Positions 1 through 7,696 of a DNA stretch of 64,000 nucleotides are shown one piece after another. The notes beneath the pieces are model-generated. The model made no database searches, was not told where the DNA came from, and saw only the letters and a program-made list of their open reading frames with translations. This DNA is from CAZJVD01 sp964549505 (GTDB lineage: Bacteria > Bdellovibrionota > UBA1018 > CAZJVD01). A program made the position numbers and the translations under genes. Each line of letters starts with the position of its first letter. Position 1 is the first letter of the stretch. The stretch covers positions 62,001 to 126,000 of the forward strand of contig CAZJVD010000007.1 in the NCBI GenBank assembly GCA_964549505.1, in the 5' to 3' direction.

Positions 1-1285
1 CAAGGCTCGACCGACGATCGTGCGCATGACGGAACTGGGTCTCATTGAGATGACTCGGAAACGTACGCGCGACACGATGGTTCGTATTTTGTGTCAGACC
101 TGTAATCATTGCGAAGGCAAGGGTTTCGTTAAGAGTAAGCAAACCGTTGCTTACGAGGTTTTACGCGAAGTGGAGCGTGCAGGGATCGATCGCGATGTGA
201 AGAAAATCCTTGTTCAAGCCCACGGCGATATTATCGATATCTTGTGTATGGAAGAACGAAACACTTTGGATTCGCTCGAGAAGCGCTATCGCAAAGAGAT
301 CTTCTTACAAGCGGTCGAGGATTTTCACTCGGAGCAGTTTGAGGTTTCAGCAGACGATCCCGAAAAGCGAAGTGCGATTGAGCGCAATCGCGAACGGCAT
401 CGTGAGCGCGTACAGCAACGTAACATGCAGCTTTCGACCGGCCCGCGTGGTCGCGATGGTGGGCGTGAGGGTGGCCACGATCGTGATCGCGGCGGTGGCG
501 GCCGTAGCGGCGGAGGTCGCGATCATCAAGCAGGTGGATACCGAGGTCGTGGTGGTCAGGGCGGAGATGACGTGCGCGAGAATGCACCGATGACGGCGTC
601 GGGATCGATGCCGCGTATTCCGATTCCGATACCGCGTGGATTTCCATCCCCGCAGAGCGCGCCCAGTTCTCAGGACTCCCAGAGCTCGTCAAGTTCGTCG
701 GGTTCTCTGGGTTCGCCAAATTCACCAAATTCACCAAATTCACCAAATTCAAATGATGAACAGAGTGCGGACGGCGAAGAGAGTTTTGGTAATCAAGTCG
801 GGCAGAATCGCGGACCTCGTGGACCGACGCCTCAGATGAGCGAGGACATGAGCGAAGAAGACAGGCTTGCGTACTTACGCGCTCAGGCGGCTCAGGACGC
901 AGCCATTGCGAAAATGGGAAGCGGCGGAGCAGGTTCAACCAGCGGGCCGGGTGCTCAAAAGACCTGGCAAGGCGGCGGAGGCCGAGGCGGTCGCGATCGT
1001 GGTGGCCGGGGTGGCGGCGGCGGTGGTGCCGGTGGTGGCGGAGGTCGTGGGCATCGCGGTGGACGCGGTGGCCGGGGACGTTTCCAGCGCGGCGGCGGTG
1101 GTGGCCGTAGCAGTGGAGGTCGCGATCATCAAGCAGGTGGATACCGAGGTCGTGGTGGCCCTGTTGGCGGTGGTACAGGCGGCAGCGGTGGAGGTGGTGC
1201 GGTCGGCGGTGGTAGTGCGGACGCCGAACCATCAGCACCTGTGATGGCAGCGCCACGGGATTCTTCGGACGACTCGAATAGTTAG
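1..1285 (+). CDS. rne/rng: Rne/Rng-family ribonuclease, C-terminal part (5' end outside window)
   Basis: The reading frame is open from the first bases (KARPTIVRMTELGLIEMTRK), which is the signature at the end of the catalytic DNase I-like domain of RNase E/G endoribonucleases (mRNA decay and rRNA maturation). A Cys-rich stretch (CQTCNHC) follows, in the place of the zinc link used for dimerisation. Next comes the conserved VAYEVLREVER helix and a small domain ending near QFEV. The remaining ~300 residues are low-complexity: Arg/Gly-rich RGG blocks, a Ser/Pro/Asn stretch (PNS repeats) and acidic patches. RNase E C-termini are usually disordered scaffolds for degradosome partners and RNA; this RGG type probably binds RNA (inference). 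Family membership is secure, but E versus G cannot be settled from the tail. Confidence 0.9.
   Translation, partial: KARPTIVRMTELGLIEMTRKRTRDTMVRILCQTCNHCEGKGFVKSKQTVAYEVLREVERAGIDRDVKKILVQAHGDIIDILCMEERNTLDSLEKRYRKEIFLQAVEDFHSEQFEVSADDPEKRSAIERNRERHRERVQQRNMQLSTGPRGRDGGREGGHDRDRGGGGRSGGGRDHQAGGYRGRGGQGGDDVRENAPMTASGSMPRIPIPIPRGFPSPQSAPSSQDSQSSSSSSGSLGSPNSPNSPNSPNSNDEQSADGEESFGNQVGQNRGPRGPTPQMSEDMSEEDRLAYLRAQAAQDAAIAKMGSGGAGSTSGPGAQKTWQGGGGRGGRDRGGRGGGGGGAGGGGGRGHRGGRGGRGRFQRGGGGGRSSGGRDHQAGGYRGRGGPVGGGTGGSGGGGAVGGGSADAEPSAPVMAAPRDSSDDSNS
500..555 (+). repeat. 56-bp direct repeat, copy 1, inside RNase E/G tail
   Basis: This copy encodes an RGG block containing RDHQAGGYRGRGG. It matches positions 1103-1158 at 54 of 56 bases, including synonymous positions, so it is a DNA-level duplication and not just protein low complexity. 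Confidence 0.85.
712..747 (+). repeat. 9-bp tandem repeat (4 units) encoding SPN units
   Basis: Four units of TTCRCCAAA lie in the RNase E/G tail (the first is TTCGCCAAA, the next three identical TTCACCAAA) and give a PNSPNSPNS protein repeat. The unit is a multiple of three, so length changes by slippage would stay in frame. Confidence 0.9.
1103..1158 (+). repeat. 56-bp direct repeat, copy 2, inside RNase E/G tail
   Basis: Second copy of the block at 500-555, again encoding RDHQAGGYRGRGG. Only two mismatches separate the copies, which points to recent duplication or gene conversion in the tail. Confidence 0.85.
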
Positions 1286-1294
1286 GCGTTTTTC

Positions 1295-2152
1295 TTAGTG
1301 ACGAGCGGCCGCTTGCGCGTCGCTGATCGCCCAGTGTGTGGACGTTTTACGATAGCGCCGTTCGACGACCTTGAAGAGGTCGGCGAAGCGATCGATGCGG
1401 GCAAAGTAGTCGTCGGGGTCACTGACTTTTATGGGTTCCGCTGAAGCGGGACTGCGGTCGGCGCCAAAGCCGACTTCGGGCTGAGCCGAAGCCGCGGTTG
1501 TGTCGCTACCCCCTAAGAAACCGAACAGGCCACCTTTTTGGCCTGATTTGCGGTCACTTGCTGATCCTCCTCCGCCTCCTGTGTAGGGCGTGGAGTTCCC
1601 GTCGATGGCAGCAAGACTTACAGACTTTCCAGAGGACGATTTGTCTTCAGTATTCGAACCACCACCTAAGCCGATTTTCGCTCGTCCAGGGCCGGCCGAA
1701 GCGGCTTGCGCCGTACCTCCGCCGCCCGCACCACCGGTCTGGTCGTTCGTGAGTTCAAGTGAGTCTTTCGGATCAGCCTGTTTTGGTTTGTCGAACGGTC
1801 CCTCGCCCGTTACAGCTGTGGCTGCCAGCTGGGTGCCGCCATGCTCGACAGCGCCTCGATTGCCTGCCATAGCGTCGAGCTGGTTGAGCGCAAATCCGGC
1901 GGCTTCAATCGACTCGGACGCTGCTGAGAGCGACGCGTTCATCGTGAAACCGGGTGGCTGTGGACACTGACTCGGTGGTGGATTGATCGCTTGCCCACCG
2001 GAACAGCAGTTTTTTGCCGCGGGAACTCCGCCCATTCCGACGCACATTTTTACGCTGCCACTATCGCAGCCCGAACATCCTGAGAGCAGAACGAGCCCGA
2101 GTGTCGCACCGGCGTGACGCAGTCTTCGTGAAACTTTCATTGCACTTTTCAT
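1295..2152 (-). CDS. Predicted lipoprotein, Gly/Ser-rich
   Basis: 285 residues. The N-terminus has an Arg-rich n-region, a hydrophobic core and the lipobox LLSGC, so Cys26 would be the lipidated residue. Four cysteines lie just after it (CSGCDSG, CVGMGG, CCSGG). The middle is Gly/Ser/Ala-rich and low in predicted structure; the last ~60 residues (DPDDYFARIDRFADLFKVVERRYRK) look like a helical conserved tail. The start codon overlaps the stop of the upstream secreted-protein gene (ATGA), so the two are probably translated together. A second in-frame ATG five codons in is an alternative start. No family recognised; the function is unknown and an envelope location is inferred from the lipobox. 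Confidence 0.75.
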   Translation of the reverse strand: MKSAMKVSRRLRHAGATLGLVLLSGCSGCDSGSVKMCVGMGGVPAAKNCCSGGQAINPPPSQCPQPPGFTMNASLSAASESIEAAGFALNQLDAMAGNRGAVEHGGTQLAATAVTGEGPFDKPKQADPKDSLELTNDQTGGAGGGGTAQAASAGPGRAKIGLGGGSNTEDKSSSGKSVSLAAIDGNSTPYTGGGGGSASDRKSGQKGGLFGFLGGSDTTAASAQPEVGFGADRSPASAEPIKVSDPDDYFARIDRFADLFKVVERRYRKTSTHWAISDAQAAARH

Positions 2153-3399
2153 GGCGACTCTCCGTCGTCAGGCAACGTGCCTTCGCCAACTCCGTTGTCG
2201 GCGTCGATGTCTCTTCCGTCGTCGTCATCCCCAGCTCCGCCCGTTGAAAAGTCAGACGAAGGTCCGCGACCTGCGATCGATGTGGTGTCGCCGCTCGTTC
2301 CACTGGGATCAAAGCAATCCGGTGCTGCAAAGTATTCGTTCTTGATCGCGACGATAGAATTCCAGTTTTCGTCACCCGTTTTATTGAGTTGGCCGGCTGC
2401 CTTTTTTCCGTACTGGGTTGCTTTGCTCTTGTGAAAATGTCTTGCGGCGCTTTTTGCTTTGTTTGCATAGTCCTTGGCGCGCTTCACGTTGTCACTGGCG
2501 TTCATATCGGCTTTGATTCGTTTCTCAATGATGGAATTCGCTCCGCCGAAAGTTAGCGTATTGAGCGCCACTTCCGTACGTGCTCCGACTTCGCAGTCCA
2601 AAACGGCTGCGTACGCAGCATGGGTCGCTTCTGAGGCGGACTTCAAGTAACAGGAGGCCAATCGTCGGGAGACTTCCTGACGATTTCCTTTCCCGTCGTT
2701 TATGGCAGTGTCTTCTTTACAGAGTTCTCCGACGTCGATCGGGGAGTTTCGCTGAAGCTTTTGATCGTTCACAGAACGAACGGAGACTCCGGCAAGTTTG
2801 AGATACGTTTTGCTTCCAGCTTTTGTCCGTTGACTGAGAACCGCGACGTCTTTGCTGGCGTCGAGACAGGCTTGCGATGTGATTCGCGTGCCCGACCGCT
2901 TGGCTTCATCGACGACTTGTTTGATGTAGCAGGCGCGAGCGGCGTAGAGGAGACCGTTCATCGCTGCGGCTTGCAAGCGACCGCTTTTGGAGTTTACAGG
3001 ATCGACGTTGGCCTTGATGGACTTTCCGCTCAGCTTGTAATGAATCGAATGATCTTTTTCGGCGCACGCGGCGAGTGGTTGCTCGAGATCGCAGGTCGGA
3101 CCGATTTTAGATCCCTGTAGGCCCGGAAGAGTTTTGGCAGTGGAAAGTTCCCAGTCGATGTCGATATCGGTTCGTTCGGCGATCGTATGTGCTTCTTTGT
3201 TGCGACTGCTGAGAAGTGTGTCCGTTTTAGGGAGAAACTCATCACACGAACCCAGCGCGCCGGTCGTGTTCGCTTTATCGCAAGCAGGTGGAAGTGTGAA
3301 AAATACCGTCCACGCATGAGCATCGCGGATCTGTCCCATCACCCCGAGATAGCCCAAAAGGACAGACACCATGGCGCTTCGCCATGAGATGTTTGCCAT
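2149..3399 (-). CDS. Secreted protein of unknown function
   Basis: 416 residues. The first ~29 residues form a signal peptide ending near AHAWT. The mature part is rich in charged residues and has several Cys (CDKANTT, CDEF, CDLEQPLAAC, CYIKQ, CYLKSA, CDCEVG-type spacing), compatible with periplasmic disulfides. Near the C-terminus a long Lys/Ala-rich helix (KRAKDYANKAKSAARHFHKSK) precedes an acidic Gly/Asp tail. It is the first gene of a two-gene unit with the lipoprotein at 1295-2152. A minus-strand promoter with consensus spacing lies at 3485-3513 and an AGGGG Shine-Dalgarno sits ~9 nt before the ATG. No known family recognised. Confidence 0.75.
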   Translation of the reverse strand: MANISWRSAMVSVLLGYLGVMGQIRDAHAWTVFFTLPPACDKANTTGALGSCDEFLPKTDTLLSSRNKEAHTIAERTDIDIDWELSTAKTLPGLQGSKIGPTCDLEQPLAACAEKDHSIHYKLSGKSIKANVDPVNSKSGRLQAAAMNGLLYAARACYIKQVVDEAKRSGTRITSQACLDASKDVAVLSQRTKAGSKTYLKLAGVSVRSVNDQKLQRNSPIDVGELCKEDTAINDGKGNRQEVSRRLASCYLKSASEATHAAYAAVLDCEVGARTEVALNTLTFGGANSIIEKRIKADMNASDNVKRAKDYANKAKSAARHFHKSKATQYGKKAAGQLNKTGDENWNSIVAIKNEYFAAPDCFDPSGTSGDTTSIAGRGPSSDFSTGGAGDDDDGRDIDADNGVGEGTLPDDGESP

Positions 3400-3478
3400 G
3401 ATCTAAATCCCCTTACACTGGGCGTCCGTTCACGCCGCCTTGTGATGGCGTGGGTCCCTCTCGACGCGATGTGTACTA

Positions 3479-3507
3479 TTGAAAATTCTATCGATTTTTA
3501 CTATAAT
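3479..3507 (+). promoter_or_regulatory. Sigma70-type promoter for the small secreted protein at 3548
   Basis: TTGAAA (3479-3484), 17-bp spacer, TATAAT (3502-3507). This is a near-perfect housekeeping promoter; transcription would start around 3514, 34 nt before the TTG start codon. It overlaps the opposing promoter at 3485-3513. Confidence 0.7.
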
Positions 3508-3513
3508 TGACAA
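3485..3513 (-). promoter_or_regulatory. Sigma70-type promoter for the secreted-protein/lipoprotein pair
   Basis: On the minus strand TTGTCA (3513-3508), 17-bp spacer, TAGAAT (3490-3485). It is almost completely superimposed on the plus-strand promoter, so RNA polymerase could occupy only one at a time. Confidence 0.65.
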
Positions 3514-3547
3514 GAACTATCGGATAATGGCGTAGCGTGGGGTTATA

Positions 3548-4072
3548 TTGTTTAACTGTTTGATTTTACATAATAAAATACTATGGACGTGTCTCGTCTT
3601 ATTGGGGATTTCCCTGCTTGTGACACCCGAGGTCGCTTGGGCCGGTCCGTCTGTTCTATCTGCAACCGAAGCCCGTCACAAAGGGCTTGGGGCCTATTAC
3701 CGGTCGTTGCGTGAAAACCCGCATTCTTCTCCCGAAAAGCGCCGTGAAAACTATCTCAAATATGTCGCACCGGCCGACGGTCAGCTGGGCGCAGCGATGC
3801 ACAACCAGGTTCAGGAACGCTTGGCCGCTCAAGGAGTGAAGCTCAACTCTGCTGACTGGGAGGAAGCCATTCCAAGCGAGGTCGACGACTCCGATCTTGA
3901 AGAGGACGATGCCCCGGTGGCAAAGCCCAAAAGCCCGGCGAAGCCCGTGTCGCGTTCTCGTGACTCGGGAAAGCCGCGCGTGGTCCTCGATGGCAAAGGA
4001 ATTCCAGAAGAAGTTCAGTTTAGCGGAAAGAATAAGTCAGAGGCGAAAGAGCGCCAGCCGTCGGGTCAGTAG
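3548..4072 (+). CDS. Small secreted protein of unknown function
   Basis: 174 residues from a TTG start. No in-frame ATG is available before the signal peptide, and a GGGG Shine-Dalgarno sits 5 nt upstream. Residues ~1-32 form a signal peptide (LVLLGISLLVTPEVAWAG, cleavage after WAG). The mature protein has a helical ~70-residue region (HKGLGAYYRSLRENPHSSPEKRRENYLK) and then a Lys/Ser/Asp-rich disordered tail. A strong promoter at 3479-3507 drives it. It converges with the hotdog-fold gene at 4077. No family recognised. Confidence 0.65.
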   Translation: MFNCLILHNKILWTCLVLLGISLLVTPEVAWAGPSVLSATEARHKGLGAYYRSLRENPHSSPEKRRENYLKYVAPADGQLGAAMHNQVQERLAAQGVKLNSADWEEAIPSEVDDSDLEEDDAPVAKPKSPAKPVSRSRDSGKPRVVLDGKGIPEEVQFSGKNKSEAKERQPSGQ

Positions 4073-4076
4073 CAGG

Positions 4077-4550
4077 TCAGGCAGCGGTCGGCTCATCGCC
4101 GACAAGCCACTTCGCTTCGACAAAGCAGACCTTGTTTCCGTTAGCGTCGAAGATATCAGCTTTCACGCGTGTTTCAGCCTTCGCATCGGATGCCTGTACG
4201 GGCACCTGACACTTGGCCGTGAGTTTTCCCCGAGCTTTTTTTAAGTACTCAATCTGAAATCCAACGAGGATCGCACGTTTTGCCGGTGGCAGTTGAGTAT
4301 AGAGTGCGATGCCCGACGCGAACTCACCGAGGTTTGCGAGCGCCATGGCGTGTACGGAACGTAAGTGGTTTTGGTGTTTGCGTCGCGGGTTGAGAACAAT
4401 CTCGACATCACCGGGCTCGAGTTTCGTGATCGTGGCGCCGAGGTTGCCTGTGTACGGCACCGCGAATCCAAGTAAGCGACTGACGAAAACATTCGCCGCA
4501 GGCAGATGCTTGAAGCGGTTCCAGATTTTAAGCAGATCTTGAGGTTTCAT
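4077..4550 (-). CDS. DUF4442/PaaI-like hotdog-fold protein (possible acyl-CoA thioesterase)
   Basis: 157 residues, the size of a single hotdog domain. The order of motifs fits the DUF4442/PaaI group: a leading amphipathic helix (DLLKIWNRFKHLP), a strand with LGATITKLEPGDVEIVL, then the hotdog helix HLRSVHAMALANLGEFASGIAL, followed by strands FQIEYLKKARGKLTAKC and VKADIFDANGNKVCFVEAKW. Members of the superfamily hydrolyse acyl-CoA thioesters, but DUF4442 proteins are largely uncharacterised and the substrate cannot be read here. It lies 6 nt downstream of the cyclase gene on the same strand and is probably co-transcribed with it. Confidence 0.75.
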   Translation of the reverse strand: MKPQDLLKIWNRFKHLPAANVFVSRLLGFAVPYTGNLGATITKLEPGDVEIVLNPRRKHQNHLRSVHAMALANLGEFASGIALYTQLPPAKRAILVGFQIEYLKKARGKLTAKCQVPVQASDAKAETRVKADIFDANGNKVCFVEAKWLVGDEPTAA

Positions 4551-4556
4551 AGAGTC

Positions 4557-6614
4557 CTAGGCGACATCGTCGTCGACCTCGATTGATTCGAGGTCTAACG
4601 TAACGTCGGTGTTTTGGGCAGTTTCAGGAGCCGGGGGACTTGCAATGTTGAGCAGCGCAGTCGCCGGTGCATTCCCTGGTACGTTCCCCAGTGCATTCAA
4701 CGACATATTCGATTCGGCAGCTTTGCGCTTCTGTGCGAGCGGGGCGTACTCGGTTGGAGTCGGAAGATTCTTCGGGTCCCGTGCAAAGCGTGGCGGTTTC
4801 GGTGGTGTCGGTGTCTTCTCAACGGTGTCGCTCCCATAATGAGCGTAGGGACTCTCGACGATGATCCTCTCGCCGCGATCCACATAACCCGAGACTTCGT
4901 AGACAGCGAGGGATTCGGACTTGCCACGGAGTGCGACGGCGTCGCGGGCACGCTCTAAGATAAACTGATCGGCGATCTGATTGACAACGTTTTGGCCGAT
5001 CAAGAGATCCGTGCCGATGTTTTTTGTGAACGACTCGATTCGCGCAGCCGTGTTCACCGTATCACCGATGATCGTGTACTCCATGCGGTGTTGCGAACCG
5101 ATGTTACCGGCGATGAGCGGACCATGATTGAGGCCCATCCCCATCTTGATCGTGGGCAATCCTTCGGCCTTGAATTCTTCGTTGAGTTTTTGCAGAGCCG
5201 TGCGCATCTCAAGACAAGCCCGGACTGCGCGACAGGGATCATCGGTGCGCTGAATCGGAACACCCCAGACCGCTAAAATCGCATCACCAATATACTTATC
5301 AACGATGCCGCCGTGCTCGGTGACGATCGTAACCATGACACTCATATAACGATTGAGAACGCTGATCAGCACTTCTGGCGCCAGTCGTTCGCTCATCGAT
5401 GTGAAACCCCGGATGTCCGTGAACAGCACGGTTGCTTCACGCTTTTCTCCGCCGAGCGCGACTTCGCCTGCTAGAAGCTTCTCAGCGATCTCTTTACTAT
5501 GGAACTTTGAGAACGTGCTTCGAATCGCGTCGCGTTCTTCGAGACCTTTCACCATCGAGTTGAACGTCTCCGAAAACTGCGCGATCTCATCACCGCGGTC
5601 CGGATCGTCCAGTGTCGCCAGTCGCACGCTAAAGTCGCCGCCTTTGACACGAAGAGCGGCACTCTCTAAAGCTCGGATGGGTTGCGTGAGCGATCGTGAG
5701 AAAAAGAAACCGATGAGGAGAGCGATTCCGATCAGTCCTAGCGTCAAAAAGAGAGAACGTCGTGTGATCTCCGTCACGTGTTCGGTCGCGAGCGCTTCCG
5801 GAATCTGCGTGGCTACCACCAAGCCTGCAAATCCAACCTTTTGGAACGCACCGAACTGAGAGTTACCGACGGAGTCGGTTGTCGTCATCTGTCGTCGGTC
5901 GACTGTTTCGCGGAGTGCACTCTGGAAAAGCTTTTGCGGCGCGAGATTTGTTCCGAGCGCAAAGCGGAGCGGATGACTGGTCGCTAAGAGGTGCCCGTCG
6001 CGATTGACGAGGAAACTCACGCCTTGAGTGATCTCAGAAAAGACGGAAGCAATTCGCTCTTGAAGAAACTCCATGACAAGAAAACTTGAAAACGTCTTGT
6101 CCTGCTTCTGCACAAACGGAAAAACGGCTCGTAGAATTGGCGTGCCATCGCGCAGTAGGGCTGCTCGAAAATCCGCATCACCCGTGCGCGCTTGGCCGAG
6201 ACCCAGAGGAAAGTCGCGATCGAGTGTTTTGAAGTCGTCTTGGGTGAGTTTGATCTTCGGTGGGAGATGACTGTTCAAAATGCGCCAGTCCACACGATCC
6301 GATCGATAAACAGCGAGACTGAGGAGACGAGGATCAGCGGAGAGTCCTTCCTGAATGAAACGAATCCGGTCCTCGCTGTAACGAAAATCCTCTAAGCTGG
6401 CAGCCCCTAGTGTACGCGCCAGTTCCGCGAGATGTTGGAGTTCCGCGCGGATATTGATCGCAAGAACGGCACAGGTATCGGTGCTCGTTTTGCGAACAAG
6501 ATTCTCGAGGTTATCGCGGTAGAGAACAACGACGGACGTGAGCGCCAGGCCAATTCCTAGAAACAACAGGCCGCTGACAACTGTGTTGAGCTTCTTTCCA
6601 ATTGTGAGACGCAT
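4557..6614 (-). CDS. Membrane sensor with HAMP and class III adenylate/guanylate cyclase domain
   Basis: 685 residues. TM1 ~13-31, periplasmic Cache-like sensor ~32-285, TM2 ~287-306, HAMP ~307-360, cyclase domain ~388-560, then a Pro-rich acidic tail. The catalytic domain retains both metal aspartates (FTDIRGF, D400; KYIGD, D444), the purine-contact lysine K440 and the transition-state Asn/Arg pair in DTVNTAARIE. It should therefore be active, making cAMP (or cGMP) in response to an envelope signal. Its start lies 71 nt from the divergent FecR-like gene; cyclase/FecR neighbours also occur in other bacteria with envelope-linked cyclases. The substrate is inferred from the family and was not tested. 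Confidence 0.88.
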   Translation of the reverse strand: MRLTIGKKLNTVVSGLLFLGIGLALTSVVVLYRDNLENLVRKTSTDTCAVLAINIRAELQHLAELARTLGAASLEDFRYSEDRIRFIQEGLSADPRLLSLAVYRSDRVDWRILNSHLPPKIKLTQDDFKTLDRDFPLGLGQARTGDADFRAALLRDGTPILRAVFPFVQKQDKTFSSFLVMEFLQERIASVFSEITQGVSFLVNRDGHLLATSHPLRFALGTNLAPQKLFQSALRETVDRRQMTTTDSVGNSQFGAFQKVGFAGLVVATQIPEALATEHVTEITRRSLFLTLGLIGIALLIGFFFSRSLTQPIRALESAALRVKGGDFSVRLATLDDPDRGDEIAQFSETFNSMVKGLEERDAIRSTFSKFHSKEIAEKLLAGEVALGGEKREATVLFTDIRGFTSMSERLAPEVLISVLNRYMSVMVTIVTEHGGIVDKYIGDAILAVWGVPIQRTDDPCRAVRACLEMRTALQKLNEEFKAEGLPTIKMGMGLNHGPLIAGNIGSQHRMEYTIIGDTVNTAARIESFTKNIGTDLLIGQNVVNQIADQFILERARDAVALRGKSESLAVYEVSGYVDRGERIIVESPYAHYGSDTVEKTPTPPKPPRFARDPKNLPTPTEYAPLAQKRKAAESNMSLNALGNVPGNAPATALLNIASPPAPETAQNTDVTLDLESIEVDDDVA

Positions 6615-6684
6615 CTCTGAACTTCGTGTCGGACAAACCCCGGGGACTCGTTAACATTCTTGTCGAGCACGCCGATGGGAAACT

Positions 6685-7665
6685 GTGTCCACGGTGCGAT
6701 CCATACGTACATTCTTGCCTGTCAGTTTCTTGTCGCTTGGAGCGATCTTCTTTCTCACGCTGTTCGTACTCGACTGGATGGGAAAGTTTCGAACCGTCAC
6801 AAATCCGATTGCCACGCTTATCGAGTCCGATGGAACGGTCAAGCGTCTCTCGGCGAGCGGTCTGACCTGGGATCGCGCCACAAACGGAAGTGGCTTTGAG
6901 ACATTTGACACCATCGCGACCGGACCTTCGTCACGGGCTCGCTTAGGTTTTTTCAACGCTGGCGAACTTTTACTCGAAGCCAATACGATGGTGGTCCTCA
7001 AGGGAAGCCTCGCGCAAGTGCGCCTCGCGTTTGTGCAAGGGGGCGGTCGCCTCCGCGTCGAGCGTGGCAAAAGGGAACAGGTTCAGGTTGCTTTGCAGGA
7101 GTCGGCGCGCGCTTCGATTCAGGTGACCGAAGTCGAGAAGATCGATCGCGTACCGCTGACCGAAAAGAAGTTTGCCGCATCCGAACAGTTCGGGGAGCAG
7201 CTCGCATCGTTAGCGATGATCGAGGAAACATCGATCCGACGGCCGGGGGCGATCTTGAAGACCGACGGGGAAGTTATCGAACGTGTGGAAATGCCGCAGA
7301 CGCCGCAACTAGAAACACCCACAGATCAGGCTCGTGTCGAGTTGCGCGCGGGAGCCAGCATCCCTCTTTCGTGGACGGTCGAGGATCCGAGTCTTGCGCC
7401 ACAAGGTTACGAAGTCGTGGTCGAATCCGCGCCGACCGACGGAAACACACCTCTGGGCAAACGAAAAGTTTATAAAGTGTCAGGATTTCGTTGGATGCTC
7501 GATCGGTCACAGCTCACGCCGGGCGAATATCGTTGGTCGGTACGGTCTTTCACAAAAAACGGCCGACCGAGTCCGTTAGCACCATTTCGCACGCTCACGG
7601 TTTCCGTTCCCGACGCTCAGTCGACGATTCAGCGGCCAAAGACACTCCCTGTAAAAGTAGACTAA
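6685..7665 (+). CDS. FecR-domain membrane-anchored protein with FN3-like C-terminus
   Basis: 326 residues from a GTG start; a second GTG three codons in is possible. One N-terminal TM helix (~12-31) anchors a periplasmic FecR domain (~45-130: LIESDGTVKRL, FETFDTIATGPSSRARLGF, LLLEANTMVVLKG). FecR domains are beta-rich periplasmic modules, first known from iron-signal regulators but widespread as envelope scaffolds. A Pro-rich linker and an FN3-like module (~225-315, SIPLSWTVEDPSLAPQGYEVVV ... PGEYRWSVRSF) follow. It probably forms an operon with the next gene, which also carries such modules. No sigma factor gene is present, so classical FecIR signalling is unlikely (inference). Confidence 0.75.
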   Translation: MSTVRSIRTFLPVSFLSLGAIFFLTLFVLDWMGKFRTVTNPIATLIESDGTVKRLSASGLTWDRATNGSGFETFDTIATGPSSRARLGFFNAGELLLEANTMVVLKGSLAQVRLAFVQGGGRLRVERGKREQVQVALQESARASIQVTEVEKIDRVPLTEKKFAASEQFGEQLASLAMIEETSIRRPGAILKTDGEVIERVEMPQTPQLETPTDQARVELRAGASIPLSWTVEDPSLAPQGYEVVVESAPTDGNTPLGKRKVYKVSGFRWMLDRSQLTPGEYRWSVRSFTKNGRPSPLAPFRTLTVSVPDAQSTIQRPKTLPVKVD

Positions 7666-7696
7666 AGTTCGAATTCAGCTAGACTTAAGACTACGG

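Noticed and set aside
231..1256. 341-codon open frame on the minus strand inside the RNase E/G tail
   Set aside because: It is a shadow of Gly/Arg-rich coding DNA: His/Arg low-complexity product, no start context, and the plus-strand frame has clear family motifs.
3507..3535. TTGACA at 3507-3512 as a plus-strand -35 box
   Set aside because: No acceptable -10 box lies 16-18 bp downstream. The overlapping TTGAAA-N17-TATAAT pair fits much better.
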